Source: Vallitalea okinawensis (GTDB taxonomy: Bacteria > Bacillota > Clostridia > Lachnospirales > PQDH01). Taken from it: a stretch of DNA of 56,420 nucleotides. Every line of letters starts with the position of its first letter. The first letter of the stretch is position 1. Shown piece after piece: positions 9,068 through 19,203 of the stretch. The notes beneath the pieces were generated by a model. The model did no database searches, was not told the DNA's origin, and saw only the letters and a list, made by a program, of their open reading frames with translations. The position numbers and the translations under genes are program-made. The stretch lies in assembly GCF_002964605.1 (NCBI RefSeq), contig NZ_PQDH01000018.1:1-56420 (forward strand), given 5' to 3'.

Positions 9068-9339
9068 TTTTTTATGCCACCTCTTATCAAGTTTTTATTC
9101 TTCAGTAAAGGATTCTCAATTATTATTTCTGATCTTTTATCATATGCCTAAAGTTTATACAAATTTTACTTTCTTTAAACTTTAGGTCTATAAATGATTT
9201 AGTAACAAAAAGTACATATAAGTCTATTATAGACGAACTCTTGTTTAAATACAATAAGCTCTAATTAATATTTATGCTGATTTATAATTTTTGTTAAACA
9301 CCAAATTATTAAATTTCAATATTTTAGTAATTTTATTTA
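9068..9339. other. Divergent intergenic region with two inverted repeats
   Basis: Between mtaB (minus) and the HPr-like gene (plus). A perfect 11-bp inverted repeat CCTAAAGTTTA/TAAACTTTAGG spans 9147-9157 and 9176-9186 with an 18-nt loop and no T tract. A 13-nt palindrome GTCTATTATAGAC is at 9222-9234. These could be operators for either gene. No ORF seen. Confidence 0.45.
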
Positions 9340-9368
9340 TTGACATTAGCCAGCAATATGCTTAAACT
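9340..9368 (+). promoter_or_regulatory. Promoter of the HPr-like gene
   Basis: TTGACA at 9340-9345, 17-nt spacer, TAAACT at 9363-9368. The predicted start is about 60 bases before the gene. Confidence 0.6.
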
Positions 9369-9432
9369 ATATTATAGCAGGAATACTAGCTTAGGAATTC
9401 TTATTGAATTGCCTCACGAAAGGAGAATGACA

Positions 9433-9666
9433 ATGAAATCTGTGGAAATTACTTTAAACTCAATTGATAAAGTTAAATCCTTTGTAAACATTATCAGCAA
9501 ATACGATACTGATTTCGATTTAGTTTCTGGAAGATATGTAATCGATGCTAAATCCATTATGGGTATTTTTAGCTTAGATTTAAGTAAACCAATTCGCTTA
9601 GATATTCATGATAACGAGGAAGCAGATGCTGTTATTAGAGATATCAAAGCATATGTTGTAGATTAA
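9433..9666 (+). CDS. HPr-like protein without the phosphocarrier histidine
   Basis: 77 aa. The ATG at 9433 follows AAAGGAG. The C-terminal two thirds matches HPr (ISKYDTDFDLVSGRYVIDAKSIMGIFSLDL), including the KSIMG block whose serine is the HPrK target Ser46. The segment that should hold GIHARPA with active His15 reads NSIDKVKSFVN and has no histidine. It therefore cannot carry PEP-derived phosphate in the normal way. Like Crh of Bacillus, it may act only in Ser-phosphorylated regulation (inference). It stands alone, with its own promoter and a hairpin terminator. Confidence 0.8.
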   Translation: MKSVEITLNSIDKVKSFVNIISKYDTDFDLVSGRYVIDAKSIMGIFSLDLSKPIRLDIHDNEEADAVIRDIKAYVVD

Positions 9667-9690
9667 TCGATCTAAGATTTAAGAAAATGG

Positions 9691-9715
9691 GCACATGACT
9701 TTTTAAGTCATGTGC
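9691..9715 (+). terminator. Terminator between the HPr-like gene and thiI (convergent)
   Basis: Perfect stem GCACATGACTT/AAGTCATGTGC with a 3-nt loop, then TTTACTTATTT on plus. It lies between convergent genes and may serve both. Confidence 0.75.
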
Positions 9716-9756
9716 TTTACTTATTTCACAACCTTGTTCTTATTCTAATGCTTCTT

Positions 9757-10929
9757 TTATAAGCGAATAACCTCGGTATCCTCAATAGCTTTTATAATCA
9801 TTTCTTCCATGTTCTCAAGTTTACGTTCAGAGCGCTCAATGACATGTAATTTAGGTTTTGTTACTGGATGCTTGGCTACAAAAATGGTACAACAATCCTC
9901 ATAAGGTAAGATCGATGTTTCATATGTTCCTATTTTTTCAGATATATCTACAATATCTTGTTTGTCAAAACCAATAAGTGGTCTAAATACAGGCAAATCC
10001 TTCACAGCTGCATTGGTACATGTTAAACTTTGGATCGTTTGACTTGCAACCTGACCAATGCTTTCGCCTGTAATCAGTCCAATTGCTCCACGCTTTTTGG
10101 CTATACGTTCAGCGATATCCATCATTATTCGTCTCATTATGATCGTTAATTGATCGTGAGGACATTTATCATAGATATCTAATTGAATGTCCGTAAATGG
10201 AACGATATGCAGCGTCATCCCCCCTGTATACTTAGCTACAATTTTTCCTAAGTCAATTACTTTTTGCTTAGCACGGTCAGTAGTATAAGGGTGACTATGA
10301 TAATAAACTGCCTCTAATGAAACACCTCTTTTGGCAATCATCCATCCTGCTACAGGGCTATCGATACCGCCAGATAACATCAACATAGCTTTCCCATTAG
10401 ATCCTACAGGCATACCACCTAGTCCTGGTATGATTTTAGAGAATAAATAGGTCTTATTACGAAGCTCTATCCTTAATCTAACTTCAGGCTGATGCACATC
10501 TACCTTTAAGTTGTTCATATTCTTTAAGAGATCTGCACCAACTTCCCTAGCAATCTCCATGGAATTCATAGGATATCTCTTATCAGCTCGTCTCACTTCA
10601 ACCTTAAAAGTAACGTTCTTATCCCCATAATTTTCTTTCATATAGGTTAATGCTGCATCTTTAATGGCTTCAAAATCGTTTGTATCAAGTACTGTAACCG
10701 GACAAATACCAACGATTCCAAAGACCCGTCCTAATGTTTCTAGTACTACCTCTGTATCAACTTCATCTTTTGCTTCTACAAACAAGCGACCTTGTTCTTT
10801 TTTAACATCGAATTCACCAATATCCTTTAAAGCATAACGTATGCAATCAACTAATGCGTTTTCGAATTGGCCTCTATTTTTTCCTTTAATGGCTATCTCA
10901 CCGTACTTAATTAAGAAAGCTTGATTCAT
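9757..10929 (-). CDS. thiI: tRNA 4-thiouridine synthase ThiI (no rhodanese domain)
   Basis: 390 aa. It activates U8 of tRNA by adenylation for sulfur transfer to give 4-thiouridine, and in some bacteria serves thiazole synthesis. Domains are an N-terminal ferredoxin-like part (LIKYGEIAIKGKNRGQFE), THUMP (about 60-165) and a PP-loop ATPase (MLMLSGGIDSPVAGWMIAKRG near 185). There is no C-terminal rhodanese extension, as in the B. subtilis type that takes sulfur directly from a partner desulfurase. The NifS-type gene 97 bases upstream on the same strand fits the B. subtilis nifZ-thiI pair. Confidence 0.94.
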   Translation of the reverse strand: MNQAFLIKYGEIAIKGKNRGQFENALVDCIRYALKDIGEFDVKKEQGRLFVEAKDEVDTEVVLETLGRVFGIVGICPVTVLDTNDFEAIKDAALTYMKENYGDKNVTFKVEVRRADKRYPMNSMEIAREVGADLLKNMNNLKVDVHQPEVRLRIELRNKTYLFSKIIPGLGGMPVGSNGKAMLMLSGGIDSPVAGWMIAKRGVSLEAVYYHSHPYTTDRAKQKVIDLGKIVAKYTGGMTLHIVPFTDIQLDIYDKCPHDQLTIIMRRIMMDIAERIAKKRGAIGLITGESIGQVASQTIQSLTCTNAAVKDLPVFRPLIGFDKQDIVDISEKIGTYETSILPYEDCCTIFVAKHPVTKPKLHVIERSERKLENMEEMIIKAIEDTEVIRL

Positions 10930-11026
10930 TTAATTCTTCCTCCTATGTATATTGAACTACATTATATTTTTCACAAAGAAGTTCAATATATTTACCTTAG
11001 TATCTTTCTATTGCTCTATCTGTCCC

Positions 11027-12193
11027 TTATTTTCGAGTAAACATTCTAAGTCTTGGAATGAGTGCTTTTAAAGTGACAATAACTTTATCAGCTTCTTCCT
11101 TAGTATTAAATTTTGAAAAACTAAAACGAATAGTTTCATCAATCTCTTTTCTTCCTAAACCAATACCAGCTAAAGTAGGACTTTTTTCTTCAGGACGATT
11201 AGATGAACATGCTGAACCAGTTGAAACATAAATATTGTCACTCTCTAGAGAATGTAAAAGAACTTCTCCTCTAACATCATCAAAACGAATACTTAGTATG
11301 TGAGGCGCACCATCCTTAACTGAGGGGCCATTTAAATGAGCTCCTTCAATTTGATCTATCAATTGATCATAGAAATAAGTCTTAATAGCCTTCATGTGCT
11401 CCATATTTTCCTGAATCTGATTCATTGCTTCAACTGTAGCTTGCCCTAATCCAGCAATACCTGAAACATTCTCAGTACCCGAACGCATCCCCCTTTGATG
11501 TCCACCACCATGAAATAAGGATACTAAACGTACCTTTTTATCCATGTAGAGCGCACCAGCACCCTTGGGTCCGTGAAACTTATGACCACTTAAACTAAGT
11601 AAGTCAATCATAGATTTCTTTGGGTTAATCTTCAACTTGCCAAAGCTTTGAATGGCATCTACATGAAATAAAGTATTAGCATTTTTTTCCTTTATACATA
11701 ATCCAATTTCATTTAGGTTCTGAATAGCTCCAATTTCATTATTTACATGCATGATAGTAACTAGCACTGTATCCTCTCTAATGGCGTCTCTTAACTCTTC
11801 TATATTAATCTGACCTGTCTCATTGATGCTTAAATAAGTGATTTCATAATCATAATTTTCTCTAAGATAAGTTATAGGACTAGCAACAGACTTATGCTCC
11901 ATTTTTGTTGCAATAATGTGCTTACCACGACGCTTATAGGCTTCAGCTACCCCTTTAATGGCTAGATTATTGGATTCTGTTCCACCAGAGGTAAAATAGA
12001 TAGTACTATGTTCGACACCTAAAGCTTTACTTATATTCTCTGCAGCTTCTTTTATATAGTCTTCCGCTTTCATGCCTTTATGATGTAACGAAGATGGATT
12101 TCCATAATCTTCAGTTAAAGTTCTCACCATAGCTTTAATGACACCATCCGAAGGTTTTGTTGTAGCACCGTTATCAAAATATATCTCTGACAT
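11027..12193 (-). CDS. Cysteine desulfurase (NifS/NifZ type)
   Basis: 388 aa, PLP-dependent aminotransferase class V. It begins IYFDNGATTKPSDGVI. PLP contacts are in STIYFTSGGTESNNLAI and FHVDAIQSFGK, and the Schiff-base lysine is in LSLSGHKFHGPKGAG (about residues 195-209). The active cysteine is in the loop STGSACSS near residue 325. It removes sulfur from cysteine as an enzyme persulfide. Being just upstream of a rhodanese-less thiI, it is probably the dedicated sulfur donor for tRNA thiolation (NifZ-like) rather than an Fe-S assembly enzyme; no iscU is adjacent. Confidence 0.92.
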   Translation of the reverse strand: MSEIYFDNGATTKPSDGVIKAMVRTLTEDYGNPSSLHHKGMKAEDYIKEAAENISKALGVEHSTIYFTSGGTESNNLAIKGVAEAYKRRGKHIIATKMEHKSVASPITYLRENYDYEITYLSINETGQINIEELRDAIREDTVLVTIMHVNNEIGAIQNLNEIGLCIKEKNANTLFHVDAIQSFGKLKINPKKSMIDLLSLSGHKFHGPKGAGALYMDKKVRLVSLFHGGGHQRGMRSGTENVSGIAGLGQATVEAMNQIQENMEHMKAIKTYFYDQLIDQIEGAHLNGPSVKDGAPHILSIRFDDVRGEVLLHSLESDNIYVSTGSACSSNRPEEKSPTLAGIGLGRKEIDETIRFSFSKFNTKEEADKVIVTLKALIPRLRMFTRK

Positions 12194-12263
12194 TGTATCA
12201 CCTCATACCACATTTTCTTTTCTAACTAGTACAAAAGTGGCTAACGCCACAATTAAACTGGAG

Positions 12264-12310
12264 ATAGGAAAGTATGGTTCCTTACGAGCAAAACGCAATA
12301 CTTTCCTATA
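12264..12310. repeat. Interspersed palindromic repeat, copy B (compact)
   Basis: 47 bp bounded by inverted ends ATAGGAAAGTAT and ATACTTTCCTAT. Its reverse complement shares the left 13 bases, the CGTTTTGCT core and the AAGGAACCATACTTTCCT end with the longer element at 2058-2166. It has no coding capacity and sits between the desulfurase and rsmE genes. Confidence 0.6.
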
Positions 12311-12320
12311 CCACAAGAAA

Positions 12321-12339
12321 AGGTAGGAAACTCCTACCT
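12321..12339 (-). terminator. Terminator after rsmE
   Basis: Stem AGGTAGGA/TCCTACCT with a 3-nt loop. On minus it is followed by TTTTCTTG. Confidence 0.75.
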
Positions 12340-12384
12340 ATCTATATAAATTACAATCAATCATCCCAATAACTATTACAGATT

Positions 12385-13122
12385 CTACATTTCATCAAAA
12401 GCGTACATGATGACAGATGTTAATGCTAGCCCAGCAGTCTCAGTACGTAAAATTCTTTTGCCCAAAGAGATAGAACGAAAACCTTGCTCTATAGCTTCTT
12501 TTACTTCGACCTCAGTCAGACCGCCTTCCGGCCCAATCAATATGCCAATATGTCGAACATCTCTATGTGCCTCTAGTACACTCTTCAAACTGTTTTTTTC
12601 ATTCTCATAAGCCATTAAATTAAGCTGATTTGCTTGACTCAACTTAATAGCCTCTTGATAACTAACTGGTGATTTTATTACTGGAATAATACCACGGCGG
12701 CTTTGTTTAGCAGCAGCTTCACTTATTTTGTTCCACCGATCTACTTTCTTTTGTTCCTTCTTTTTATCTTTTAATTGAACGATGACACGCTCCATCATCA
12801 CAGGGACAATCTCATGTACTCCTAGTTCCACAGCTTTTTGAATAATTAATTCCATCTTATCCTTTTTAGGCAATCCTTGATATAAGGTTACTTTTAACTG
12901 AGGTTCATTAACAGAATCTATGATCTGTCGAACTGCAATTTTAATGGATGTATTACTGATTATGTCTATTGTACCTTCATAATCTTTTCCAGTACCATCG
13001 CATAATGTTAAATCGTCTCCTACAGATATTCGTAGAACATTTTTTATATGATTAACATCATCACCGATAATTTCAATACTCCCCTGACTTACTTGATCAG
13101 GATTTATGAAAAAACGCGCCAT
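12385..13122 (-). CDS. rsmE: 16S rRNA m3U1498 methyltransferase RsmE
   Basis: 245 aa, SPOUT methyltransferase that makes 3-methyluridine at 16S position 1498. The N-terminal PUA-like part (MARFFINPDQVSQGSIEIIGDDVNHIKNVLR) is followed by the knot domain with IGPEGGLTEVEVKEA and SLGKRILRTETAGL, which form the SAM-binding trefoil knot. It starts 4 bases after prmA, the standard order dnaJ-prmA-rsmE, and is the last gene of the heat-shock operon before a terminator. Confidence 0.95.
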   Translation of the reverse strand: MARFFINPDQVSQGSIEIIGDDVNHIKNVLRISVGDDLTLCDGTGKDYEGTIDIISNTSIKIAVRQIIDSVNEPQLKVTLYQGLPKKDKMELIIQKAVELGVHEIVPVMMERVIVQLKDKKKEQKKVDRWNKISEAAAKQSRRGIIPVIKSPVSYQEAIKLSQANQLNLMAYENEKNSLKSVLEAHRDVRHIGILIGPEGGLTEVEVKEAIEQGFRSISLGKRILRTETAGLALTSVIMYAFDEM

Positions 13123-13126
13123 AATA

Positions 13127-14071
13127 TCACACTTTCTTTGTATAGACTAAAGCAGCCCATTCACCCTTTGTTTTCTCTTCTACAGGTATTAAGCCAACTT
13201 TAGCTAAAGCTTCTTTTACATCAGCCATTCTATCTAATATAATTCCTGAAGCTATAAATGTTCCATTCGTCTTAAGAAACTGTGGAATGACATCAGCTAC
13301 ACCAATTATAACATCAGCTATAATGTTTGCAACAATGATATCTGCTTCACCTTCAATGACATCAAGTAAATTGCCTTCGCTAATTGATACATAAGTAGAA
13401 ACATTATTATGCATAACATTATCCTTCGCAACTCGAACAGCATTAGGGTCGATGTCTACACCAACCACATCCTTTACGCCTAGTTTAGCTGCACATATAC
13501 CTAGAATTCCACTTCCACAACCAATATCTAATAATCGATCCGTTTCTTTTTTATAATTCTCAATAAGTTCCACACACATAGATGTTGTTTCATGGGTTCC
13601 TGTACCAAAGGCCATTCCTGGATCAATCTCAATAAGAATATCATTCTCCTTCAACTCATCAAAGGTCTCCCATGTTGGCTTAATGACAATGTGCTTACCA
13701 AGTCTAAAAGGTTTGTAATACTTCTTCCAATTATTGGCCCATTGCTCTTCTTTAACGCCTTTTACTTCAATCGTTCCTTTTCCTATCGGTAAATATGCAG
13801 ACACTGACTCAAGTCGCTTTGAGATTTCTGATAGGTAGTTATCCATGTCTTCTTCCTCTGAAATATAGCATTTAATAATAACTTCTTCAGGATTATCACT
13901 TTGTACAAGGCTATCATCTACATAATCCCAAGCAGATTGATCTTTATCAGAAAAGAGAATATCTTTTGGATCAATAATCTCTACTCCTTTAATCCCTAGC
14001 TCCATTAATTCATAGTTGATGGCTTCCACAGCTTCTGTTACAGTTGTGATTCTGATTTGGTTCCAATTCAT
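13127..14071 (-). CDS. prmA: Ribosomal protein L11 methyltransferase PrmA
   Basis: 314 aa. It methylates L11 on lysines and the N-terminus. It has an N-terminal recognition domain, a linker, and a SAM domain with DRLLDIGCGSGILGICAAKLG near residue 180 and IIVANIIADVI near 245. The block FGTGTHETTSMCVELIE is also diagnostic. It starts 15 bases after dnaJ with a GGAG ribosome site and is nearly joined to rsmE, so it is co-transcribed with the chaperone genes. Confidence 0.95.
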   Translation of the reverse strand: MNWNQIRITTVTEAVEAINYELMELGIKGVEIIDPKDILFSDKDQSAWDYVDDSLVQSDNPEEVIIKCYISEEEDMDNYLSEISKRLESVSAYLPIGKGTIEVKGVKEEQWANNWKKYYKPFRLGKHIVIKPTWETFDELKENDILIEIDPGMAFGTGTHETTSMCVELIENYKKETDRLLDIGCGSGILGICAAKLGVKDVVGVDIDPNAVRVAKDNVMHNNVSTYVSISEGNLLDVIEGEADIIVANIIADVIIGVADVIPQFLKTNGTFIASGIILDRMADVKEALAKVGLIPVEEKTKGEWAALVYTKKV

Positions 14072-14086
14072 TAGTAGCTCTCCTTA

Positions 14087-15226
14087 TTAGCCATGAATAG
14101 CATCATCAAAAGCATCTTTTACTTTATCAAAAAAAGTTTTCCTTTGTTGATGAACTTCATCGCCACTGATCTCTGCAAATTTTTTCAAATAGTCAACTTG
14201 TTCATTATTTAACTTCGTTGGTACTTCTACCTTCACTGTTACATACTGATCCCCACGATAGTTTTGATTTCGTAGATGTGGGATACCTTTACCTTTTAAT
14301 CTGAAACGTGTATGGGTCTGAGTTCCTTCTTTAATAGAATACTTCACTGCTCCATCTAGTGTTGGTACTTCTAGTTCTGCACCTAACGCTGCTTGTACAA
14401 AGGTAATAGGAATCGTGCAATGAACGTCATATCCTTGTCTTTCAAACAATTGATGTGGTTTCACATAAACTGTTATAAGCAGATCTCCGCGTGGACCACC
14501 TAGTTCACCAGGTTCACCTTTACCTTGAAGGCGTATACTCTGACCATGATCAATACCTGCCGGTATATCCACTTCGATTTTTTTCTTATTCTTAACTTTC
14601 CCTGAACCATGACAAGTATTACATGGATCACTGATAATTTTTCCTCGACCGTGGCAGACACTACAAGTTCTTACTTGAGTCATAGCTCCAAATAAAGTGT
14701 TTTGTTGGATTCGCTCTTGCCCAGTACCATGACAACGAGAACACGTATCTGGCTTTGTACCTGGCTTAGCTCCTGAACCTTGGCAGGTTTCACAATCCTC
14801 TGTGATCATCACTTCGATAACTTTTGAAGTGCCAAAAGCAGCTTCATCAAATTCTATTTGAACTGATGTTCGAACGTCTCCACCACGACGCGGTCCATTT
14901 CTTCTTCCTCGATTACCGCCCATACCAAAGAAATCACCAAAAATATCACCGAATATATCACCCATGTCAAAATCATAGGTTCCACCTGCTCCACCATTAC
15001 TAAATGCAGCATGACCAAATTGGTCGTATTTTGCTCTTTTATCAGCATTACTTAAAACATCATAAGCTTCAGAGGCTTCTTTAAACTTATGCTCTGCATC
15101 TTCATCATCTGGATTCATATCTGGATGGTACTGTTTTGCTAACTTACGATAAGCTTTTTTTAACTCTGCTTCCGTCGCATTCTTATCGACATCTAATACC
15201 TCATAATAATCTCTTTTTTGCTCCAC
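14087..15226 (-). CDS. dnaJ: Chaperone DnaJ (type I Hsp40)
   Basis: 379 aa. It has a J domain (residues 5-70) with HPD in [11 protein letters not shown] and a Gly/Phe region ([19 protein letters not shown]). The four CxxCxGxG zinc motifs are [30 protein letters not shown] and [10 protein letters not shown], followed by the C-terminal substrate domains. It delivers substrates to DnaK and stimulates its ATPase. It is separated from dnaK by about 150 bases containing a strong hairpin, so its expression may be lower than that of dnaK. Confidence 0.97.
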   Translation of the reverse strand: MEQKRDYYEVLDVDKNATEAELKKAYRKLAKQYHPDMNPDDEDAEHKFKEASEAYDVLSNADKRAKYDQFGHAAFSNGGAGGTYDFDMGDIFGDIFGDFFGMGGNRGRRNGPRRGGDVRTSVQIEFDEAAFGTSKVIEVMITEDCETCQGSGAKPGTKPDTCSRCHGTGQERIQQNTLFGAMTQVRTCSVCHGRGKIISDPCNTCHGSGKVKNKKKIEVDIPAGIDHGQSIRLQGKGEPGELGGPRGDLLITVYVKPHQLFERQGYDVHCTIPITFVQAALGAELEVPTLDGAVKYSIKEGTQTHTRFRLKGKGIPHLRNQNYRGDQYVTVKVEVPTKLNNEQVDYLKKFAEISGDEVHQQRKTFFDKVKDAFDDAIHG

Positions 15227-15323
15227 TTACTCATTCACCACCGTTATTATTTATAGTTATTTCATAGGGAATAAAATCACCTGATTATTTTGTGTCTAAG
15301 TATTTCTTTTTCTATGCTTTCAA

Positions 15324-15352
15324 AGAAGCCAAAGATATGATCTTTGGCTTCT
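15324..15352 (-). terminator. Hairpin between dnaK and dnaJ (partial terminator or processing site)
   Basis: Perfect 12-bp stem AGAAGCCAAAGA/TCTTTGGCTTCT with a 5-nt loop. On minus only a short T run follows, so some read-through to dnaJ is likely. Confidence 0.6.
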
Positions 15353-15373
15353 GTATTATTCCATCTATTTATT

Positions 15374-17290
<1,917 letters not shown>

Positions 17291-17301
17291 CTATTATTAA
17301 A

Positions 17302-17859
17302 TTAATTTGCTACCTTTACCATACTATATCTAAGTACTGATTCCTTATACATATAGCCTCTTTGAAACTCTTCAACAACTTCATTATCACCAAATTGCTC
17401 ATCTTCAACGTGTGTTACTGCACTGTGATAATTAGGATCAAACTCATTACCAACTGCTTCAATAGCTTTTACACCTAACTCTTCAAGAACAGAAGTAAAT
17501 TGCTTATAGATCATATCAATGCCTTTAACAAAGGAATCTTCTTTTTGATCTTCTTCCAGAGTACCAAGGGCTCTTTCAAAGTTATCCACTATTTGTAATA
17601 TTGGTTCTAAGGCATCCTTTGCACCACTTTCATACATTGAAGACTTTTCCTTGACAGTTCTTTTTCTAAAGTTTTCAAATTCAGCCATAGTTCTTTGTAA
17701 GCGATCAAGATAGTCAGTAGCTTCCTCTTCTTTAGACTTTAACTGTTCTTCTAAATCAGTCACCGCAGTATCAGAAACTTCTTCATTTGTCTCTTGATCA
17801 ACTTCTTCAATCACTTCTTCTAATATTTCTTCACTGCATTCTTTTTCATTGTGGTTCAT
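17302..17859 (-). CDS. grpE: Nucleotide exchange factor GrpE
   Basis: 185 aa from ATG 17859, which has AGGCGG upstream; an in-frame ATG 48 bases earlier lacks a ribosome site. It has an acidic N-terminus, a long coiled coil (about 45-95, LEEQLKSKEEEATDYLDRLQ then RTMAEFENFRKRT), and the C-terminal beta domain with VGNEFDPNYHSAVTHV and VVEEFQRGYMYKESVLRYSMVKV. It releases ADP from DnaK. It sits between hrcA and dnaK. Confidence 0.95.
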   Translation of the reverse strand: MNHNEKECSEEILEEVIEEVDQETNEEVSDTAVTDLEEQLKSKEEEATDYLDRLQRTMAEFENFRKRTVKEKSSMYESGAKDALEPILQIVDNFERALGTLEEDQKEDSFVKGIDMIYKQFTSVLEELGVKAIEAVGNEFDPNYHSAVTHVEDEQFGDNEVVEEFQRGYMYKESVLRYSMVKVAN

Positions 17860-17933
17860 GTAGTAAACCGCCTTTCTATTACCTAAATCCTCGCTTTTAG
17901 CTAACATATCTAGGATCTAGGTATGTTTACTGG

Positions 17934-18989
17934 TTATTCACGTTTATGAAAATACTTAATATTCAACAAGGGATCTACTTGTCTAACCAAATATTCTAAT
18001 GTGGATACAACTTTACCATAATCCATTCGTGTAGGACCAATAATACCTATAGCACCTACTGTCTCACCACCTAATTTATACGTCGTGGTAATAATACTAC
18101 ATTCCTTGAGCTCTTTCATACTATTTTCTCCACCAATGGTGATATTTATAACCTCATTACGATTTTCAAAATCAGTATTATTCAACATTGTTAGTACGGT
18201 ATCTTTTTGCTCTAATAAATGAATAAGGTTTTTAGCTTTAATAATATCATTAAACTCAGGAAAGTTAAGTATGTTTGTAGTTCCACTTGTATAAATATCA
18301 AAATCTTCGCTATGCTGTAAAGTTTCTGAAACAGCATCAAGAACATTATTGAGAATCTCTCCATGAATACCCATTTCTCTCTTAATCGTTTGTATGAGAG
18401 GTAGATTAATATCTTCAATAGTTAATCCTTGTAAATAGGCATTTAGAAGATTGGTTAAGGTTGTTAATTGATTATCTTGAATCGGATTGTTGATATTAAT
18501 AACATGATTCTTTACGATATTTCCATCAGTGACAATGACCAAAACAATGGATTTCTCATCCAATGGGATGAGTTGCATATGTTTTAGCTTAATTTTTTTG
18601 TATTGTGGCGTGGTGACGATGGAGGTATAATTGGTCATTACCGCTAATAAATCCGAAATTTCTTTTAATAGAAAATCTAAGCGCCCAACACGCTCCAGTA
18701 GAATTTTTTGCATGATATATACCTGTTCATCACTTAATGCAGGATGTTGCATTAAATGATCCACATATAATCGATACCCTTTATCAGAAGGCACTCTTCC
18801 AGCTGAAGTATGGGGCTGTACAATAAATCCTAAATCTTCTAAATCAGACATCTCATTACGAATTGTTGCGGAACTAACACCTAAATCATATTTTCTTGAA
18901 ATAGTTCTTGATCCTACAGGCTCTGCAGTATCTAGGTAATTCTTAATAATAGCTTGTAAGATCCTTATCTTTCTGTCATTTAGTTCCAT
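17934..18989 (-). CDS. hrcA: Heat-inducible transcription repressor HrcA
   Basis: 351 aa. The N-terminal winged helix (LNDRKIRILQAIIKNYLDTAEPVGSRTISRKYDLGVSSATIRNEMSDLE) is followed by the GAF-like HrcA domain (ITIGGENSMKELKECSIITTTYKLGG near 285-310). It represses class I heat-shock operons by binding CIRCE, depending on GroE. A perfect CIRCE lies 16 bases before its start, so it autoregulates. It is first in the operon hrcA-grpE-dnaK-dnaJ-prmA-rsmE. Confidence 0.97.
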   Translation of the reverse strand: MELNDRKIRILQAIIKNYLDTAEPVGSRTISRKYDLGVSSATIRNEMSDLEDLGFIVQPHTSAGRVPSDKGYRLYVDHLMQHPALSDEQVYIMQKILLERVGRLDFLLKEISDLLAVMTNYTSIVTTPQYKKIKLKHMQLIPLDEKSIVLVIVTDGNIVKNHVININNPIQDNQLTTLTNLLNAYLQGLTIEDINLPLIQTIKREMGIHGEILNNVLDAVSETLQHSEDFDIYTSGTTNILNFPEFNDIIKAKNLIHLLEQKDTVLTMLNNTDFENRNEVINITIGGENSMKELKECSIITTTYKLGGETVGAIGIIGPTRMDYGKVVSTLEYLVRQVDPLLNIKYFHKRE

Positions 18990-19004
18990 CCAATCACCTC
19001 TTTG

Positions 19005-19031
19005 TTAGCACTCCTCTCTATCGAGTGCTAA
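19005..19031. promoter_or_regulatory. CIRCE operator
   Basis: Exact consensus TTAGCACTC-N9-GAGTGCTAA. It lies in the leader of hrcA, downstream of the predicted promoter, and is the HrcA binding site. Confidence 0.98.
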
Positions 19032-19044
19032 CACTCATGTTTTA

Positions 19045-19073
19045 AAAATATCACTTGACTATTAATTTGTCAA
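19045..19073 (-). promoter_or_regulatory. Sigma-A promoter of the hrcA operon
   Basis: On minus, TTGACA (19073-19068), 17-nt spacer, TATTTT (19050-19045). The predicted start falls just before CIRCE. The -35 and spacer lie inside the palindrome that ends the upstream hemW transcript. Confidence 0.8.
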
Positions 19074-19077
19074 GTGA
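19051..19077 (-). terminator. Terminator of lepA-hemW, overlapping the hrcA promoter
   Basis: Perfect 9-bp stem TCACTTGAC/GTCAAGTGA with a 9-nt loop, followed on minus by TATTTTTAAAA. It sits about 125 bases past the hemW stop. Confidence 0.65.
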
Positions 19078-19203
19078 TTTTTGTATAAAGTATAAAAAAA
19101 TTTATATTTAAGCTTTTTTTCTTGCATATCTACTTAACTTCAATCAACTATACTGTCACAATTCTATTCGTATTTCTTTTAGATTTATTCTTTTTACCCA
19201 TTA

